Shown here one piece after another: positions 7,420-10,131 of a stretch of DNA of 10,131 nucleotides (its first letter is position 1; the number at the start of each line of letters is the position of its first letter). The stretch is from positions 1 through 10,131 of the forward strand of contig DASXQB010000157.1 of the NCBI GenBank assembly GCA_036493295.1, written 5' to 3'. The stretch is from DATKEU01 sp036493295 (lineage in GTDB: Bacteria; Myxococcota_A; Polyangia; Fen-1088). The notes beneath the pieces were generated by a model that saw only the letters and a list, made by a program, of their open reading frames with translations, had not been told where the DNA came from and did not search any database. A program made the translations under genes and the position numbers.

Positions 7420-8588
7420 TGGGGCGACCGTCGCTGGTGATGGCCCACAGCGCACGCATCGGATGGCTGGCCGCGCCGCTGATGGCGCTGGCCTGTTCGT
7501 CGGGCGGTGGCAGCGCGGCCGACAGTGGACCGTCATCGATGGGCGGGGGTGGCGAATCGGACAGCGGCGGCGCGGTCGGTTCGGGTGGCGACGACGGTGG
7601 CGCAGGCGGCATCGACGCCGTGCCGGCCGACGAGGGATCCGTTTTGGGCGACACGGCAACCCCTGCTGACACCACCGTCGGCGCGGATGGCTTCGTCACC
7701 GACGGCCCAGACGTCAATGAACAGCCGGGCGTGTTCGTGGTGGTGGGGTACGGTGGGCGGCGCGCGCGATCGCTCGACGATGGTCAGACCTGGGTCGACG
7801 ACATGGCGTTGATGCCGAACGGCACCGACGATCAGACCTTGCTGCGCGCGGTGAGCTTCGGCGACCAGGGGTTTCTGGCCGTCGGTTATCGGGTGATGGC
7901 GTCGCTGGACGGAAAAACCTGGATCGATCACGGCGCCACCTTGAATCAGTGGCTGGGCGCGGTGGTGCGCGGGCAGGGGTTGTTCATCGCCGTGGGCGGC
8001 TTCGGCCTGCGCGTCAGCAGCCCCGACGGCGTCACCTGGAAACGCCACGACATCGACACCATCGCCTCTCACGCCGGCAGCGGTCTGCTGTTCGTCGACG
8101 GCGCTGGTCAGTTCGTCAGCACCAACGACAGCGGGCAGCGCGCCCACTCGCCCGACGGCATGACCTGGACGTACGCCACCGGCGCCGACGGGGCCAAGAG
8201 CACGTTGTTAGCCCAAGGCAACGGCGTGCTGGTCGGGGTGGGCGGCACGGACGTGGTGATCTCTCGCGACGGTGGCCTCAGCTGGACGGTGGCGCCGTCG
8301 CTGACAGTGGCGGCCCAGAGCGTCGTCTTTGCGCGCGGGCATTTCACCGTGGTGGCGAACGGTCATCTGCTGATGTCGTCCGACGGGCAGGCGTGGAGCG
8401 ATCAGGCGGTGGCGGGGGTGGGCGGCGGCAGTCTGGCTTATGGACATGGAACGTACGTTTTGGTCGACAACACCGGCGCCGTGCGCCGCTCGGTCGACGG
8501 TGTGGCGTGGACAGCGACGCTGCCCCGCGGAACCAATGGCTTGGCCTGGGTCGCTTTCGGCCCCGGTCTTTTGACGAACCAAAAATAA
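7416..8588 (+). CDS. Surface lipoprotein with seven Asp-box repeats, predicted beta-propeller
   Basis: Predicted 390-residue lipoprotein of unknown function. The N-terminus has arginines, a hydrophobic stretch (IGWLAAPLMALA) and a lipobox ending in Cys27. Residues about 28-105 are a flexible linker rich in Gly, Ser and Asp. From about 106 to the end there are seven S-x-D-G-x-[TSA]-W-like Asp boxes at 119-126, 163-169, 202-208, 245-251, 283-290, 322-327 and 359-365, about 40 residues apart. Each is preceded by a strand pair of the form G-x-F-x-A-V-G. This predicts a beta-propeller of about seven blades. I see no sialidase arginine triad or RIP motif, so binding or scaffolding is more likely than catalysis. 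The start at 7416 overlaps the GT26 stop (ATGATG); an ATG at 7440 is an alternative that keeps the lipobox. The coupling suggests a role at the cell surface with the glycan made here, which is an inference. Confidence 0.82.
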   Translation: MMGRPSLVMAHSARIGWLAAPLMALACSSGGGSAADSGPSSMGGGGESDSGGAVGSGGDDGGAGGIDAVPADEGSVLGDTATPADTTVGADGFVTDGPDVNEQPGVFVVVGYGGRRARSLDDGQTWVDDMALMPNGTDDQTLLRAVSFGDQGFLAVGYRVMASLDGKTWIDHGATLNQWLGAVVRGQGLFIAVGGFGLRVSSPDGVTWKRHDIDTIASHAGSGLLFVDGAGQFVSTNDSGQRAHSPDGMTWTYATGADGAKSTLLAQGNGVLVGVGGTDVVISRDGGLSWTVAPSLTVAAQSVVFARGHFTVVANGHLLMSSDGQAWSDQAVAGVGGGSLAYGHGTYVLVDNTGAVRRSVDGVAWTATLPRGTNGLAWVAFGPGLLTNQK

Positions 8589-8598
8589 CTTAGGGGAA

Positions 8599-8605
8599 GG
8601 GGAGG
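8599..8605 (+). promoter_or_regulatory. Strong Shine-Dalgarno for the FkbH-like gene
   Basis: GGGGAGG sits five bases before a GTG codon (8611) and follows the lipoprotein stop by ten bases. It is the best ribosome binding site in the window and decides the GTG start of the next gene. A second in-frame GTG at 8617 is less well spaced. Confidence 0.75.
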
Positions 8606-8610
8606 ACGAC

Positions 8611-10131
8611 GTGAGCGTGCAATATTCCCAGGCTGTTCCACTGCTGAGCGCGCGGCGGCCCAGCGTCGTGCTGTCCGCTACTTTCACCGTCGATCCGCTG
8701 GTGGATCCTTTGGCGGTGCTGCTGGGTGAGACCGGATTGGAGTTGGACGTCACGGTGGCGCCGTACGCCCAGGTGTTTCAAGAGTTGCTGGACCCCGGCC
8801 GCTTGTTCGCCGCCAATCGCGACGGCGTCAACGTGGTTCTGGTGCGTTTTGGCGATTGGCTGCGCAACAGTGCCGCCGGGCCGGAGCCCGCCAGCGGGCG
8901 GATTTTGTTGGAACGCAACGTGCGCGATCTGGTGGCGGCGGTGCGCCAGGCGGCCGCCGCAACGCCGGCGACGTTCGTGGTCTGCGTCTGTCCGTCGGCG
9001 CCCGGCGACGTGGCCGAGCGCGAGGACCGGGTCTTTTACACCGCGCTGGAGACGCGCCTGGCGCAAGGAATGATCGGCGTTCCCAACGCACGTCTTTTGA
9101 CCGAAGATCAGACCGGCGCGTTCGACGCCAACAGCGTTCACGACGCCGAGCGGGATCGCCTGGCCCATGTTCCGTATCGACCGGTGTTCTTTGCTTCCCT
9201 GGGCCGCGCGCTGGCGCGGCTGCTGCACGCGCTGCGCATGCCGCCGCACAAGGTGTTGGTCTTGGATTGCGACAACACCTTGTGGAAGGGCGTGGTCGGC
9301 GAGGATGGCGTGCACGGCATCGAGATCACCGAGGCCCACCGGCATTTGCAGACCTTCGTCGTGGCGAAGAAACATGCCGGCATGATCATTTGCCTGGCCA
9401 GCAAGAACAGTGAAGGCGACGTGCTTGCCGTCTTTCGCGAACGGTCCGAGATGGTCCTGCAGCTGGGCGACATCGTGGCCACCCGCATCAACTGGTTGCC
9501 GAAGTCTCAGAACCTGCACGCGCTGGCCGGCGAGCTGAAGCTGGGCCTGGACAGTTTCGTCTTCGTCGACGACAACCCGGTCGAGTGCGCCGAGGTGACG
9601 GCAACTTGCCCGGGCGTGCTGGTGTTGAACCTTCCGCTTGATCAGGATCCGACCGCCTTTCTGCGCAACGTCTGGCCGCTGGATCAGATCGACTTTACCG
9701 ACGAGGACGGCCGGCGGACCGAGCTTTACCGGCAGAACCTGGAACGCGATCGCTATCAGCGCGCGGCGCCCAGCATCGGCGATTTCGTGGCCGGCCTGGA
9801 TCTGTCGATCACCATCGCTCCTCCGCGTGACGAACAGATGGCGCGGGTGGCCCAGCTGACCCAGCGCACGAACCAGTTCAACTTCACCACCCTCCGGCGC
9901 ACCGAAGCCGATCTCCGCCGCCTGTCGACCGGTGGCCTCGTGTGTCGGGCAGTCGAGGTGCGCGATCGCTTCGGCGACTATGGCCTGGTCGGCGTGATGA
10001 TCGTCGGCCACGACGTGGACGCGCTGGCGGTGGATACCTTCCTGCTGAGCTGCCGGGTGCTGGGTCGCGGGGTCGAACACGCCATGGTGCGCGCCGTAGG
10101 TCAGATGGCGCGCGAGCGCGAGGTTGAGCGG
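8611..10131 (+). CDS. FkbH-like HAD-IIIC family protein (3' end outside window)
   Basis: An uninterrupted reading frame of 507 codons from the GTG runs off the right edge. Residues 1-205 match the FkbH N-terminal region in style (VVLSATFTVDPL, YAQVFQELLDPGRLFAANRDGVNVVLV). The HAD core follows: motif I LDCDNTLW (D219, D221), motif II LASKN (S264), motif III Lys298 in LPKSQN, and motif IV VDDNP (D320, D321). After this comes a GNAT-like C-terminal part with QLTQRTNQFNFT (about 414-425), DRFGDYGLVGV (452-462) and LSCRVLGRGVEHAM. Known FkbH proteins capture a glyceryl unit from 1,3-bisphosphoglycerate, dephosphorylate it and load it on a carrier protein, for methoxymalonyl-ACP and related units. 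All catalytic positions look intact. It lies 22 bases after the lipoprotein gene, same strand, probably same operon. In this setting it may supply an acyl unit for glycan decoration, or mark the edge of a polyketide or nonribosomal cluster. Confidence 0.92.
   Translation, partial: MSVQYSQAVPLLSARRPSVVLSATFTVDPLVDPLAVLLGETGLELDVTVAPYAQVFQELLDPGRLFAANRDGVNVVLVRFGDWLRNSAAGPEPASGRILLERNVRDLVAAVRQAAAATPATFVVCVCPSAPGDVAEREDRVFYTALETRLAQGMIGVPNARLLTEDQTGAFDANSVHDAERDRLAHVPYRPVFFASLGRALARLLHALRMPPHKVLVLDCDNTLWKGVVGEDGVHGIEITEAHRHLQTFVVAKKHAGMIICLASKNSEGDVLAVFRERSEMVLQLGDIVATRINWLPKSQNLHALAGELKLGLDSFVFVDDNPVECAEVTATCPGVLVLNLPLDQDPTAFLRNVWPLDQIDFTDEDGRRTELYRQNLERDRYQRAAPSIGDFVAGLDLSITIAPPRDEQMARVAQLTQRTNQFNFTTLRRTEADLRRLSTGGLVCRAVEVRDRFGDYGLVGVMIVGHDVDALAVDTFLLSCRVLGRGVEHAMVRAVGQMAREREVER

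Noticed and set aside
7416..8588. Calling the Asp-box lipoprotein a sialidase
   Set aside because: Asp boxes alone are structural. I see no arginine triad, RIP motif or catalytic Tyr/Glu arrangement to support sialidase activity.
8590..10080. Minus-strand open frame of 496 codons opposite the FkbH-like gene
   Set aside because: It is an antisense shadow of high-GC coding sequence. The plus strand carries a complete set of HAD motifs and a strong ribosome binding site, while the minus translation is compositionally odd (many His, Gln, Arg) and matches no family.

Overview
The window is high-GC, densely coded DNA that looks like a myxobacterium or close relative (Myxococcota). The evidence is a membrane-anchored Ser/Thr kinase with an H-x-D-V-S-P-Q-N catalytic loop, a style common in that group, and a lipoprotein with a long Gly/Ser/Asp-rich linker. 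The taxonomic call is an inference from gene style, not from a marker gene.

Layout: (1) At the left edge is the 3' part of a plus-strand family 2 membrane glycosyltransferase, ending at 683. (2) It converges, with a 13-base gap, on a minus-strand pair. This pair is an exported clan GH-A (GH5-like) glycoside hydrolase (5090 to 2424) followed by a Ser/Thr protein kinase (2397 to 697). (3) An AT-rich divergent intergenic region lies at about 5091-5365. (4) A plus-strand, partly translationally coupled operon follows: a GT4-type glycosyltransferase, a WecG/TagA/CpsF-type (GT26) glycosyltransferase, a lipoprotein with seven Asp-box repeats (predicted beta-propeller), and a FkbH-like HAD-IIIC protein. 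The FkbH-like gene begins with a strong Shine-Dalgarno sequence at a GTG and runs off the right edge; it is open over its whole visible length (507 codons).

Together the genes read as part of a cell-surface or exopolysaccharide locus. Three glycosyltransferases would build and elongate a lipid-linked glycan. The exported hydrolase would trim or turn over a polymer, and the surface propeller could bind it. The FkbH-like enzyme suggests that a glyceryl-type or other acyl unit is made for decorating the glycan, or that the locus borders a polyketide/nonribosomal cluster. The kinase, transcribed with the hydrolase, could tune the system. No polymerase, flippase, export genes or acyl carrier protein lie in the window, so the product cannot be identified from here. 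I see no RNA genes, CRISPR arrays, insertion sequences or convincing intrinsic terminators.
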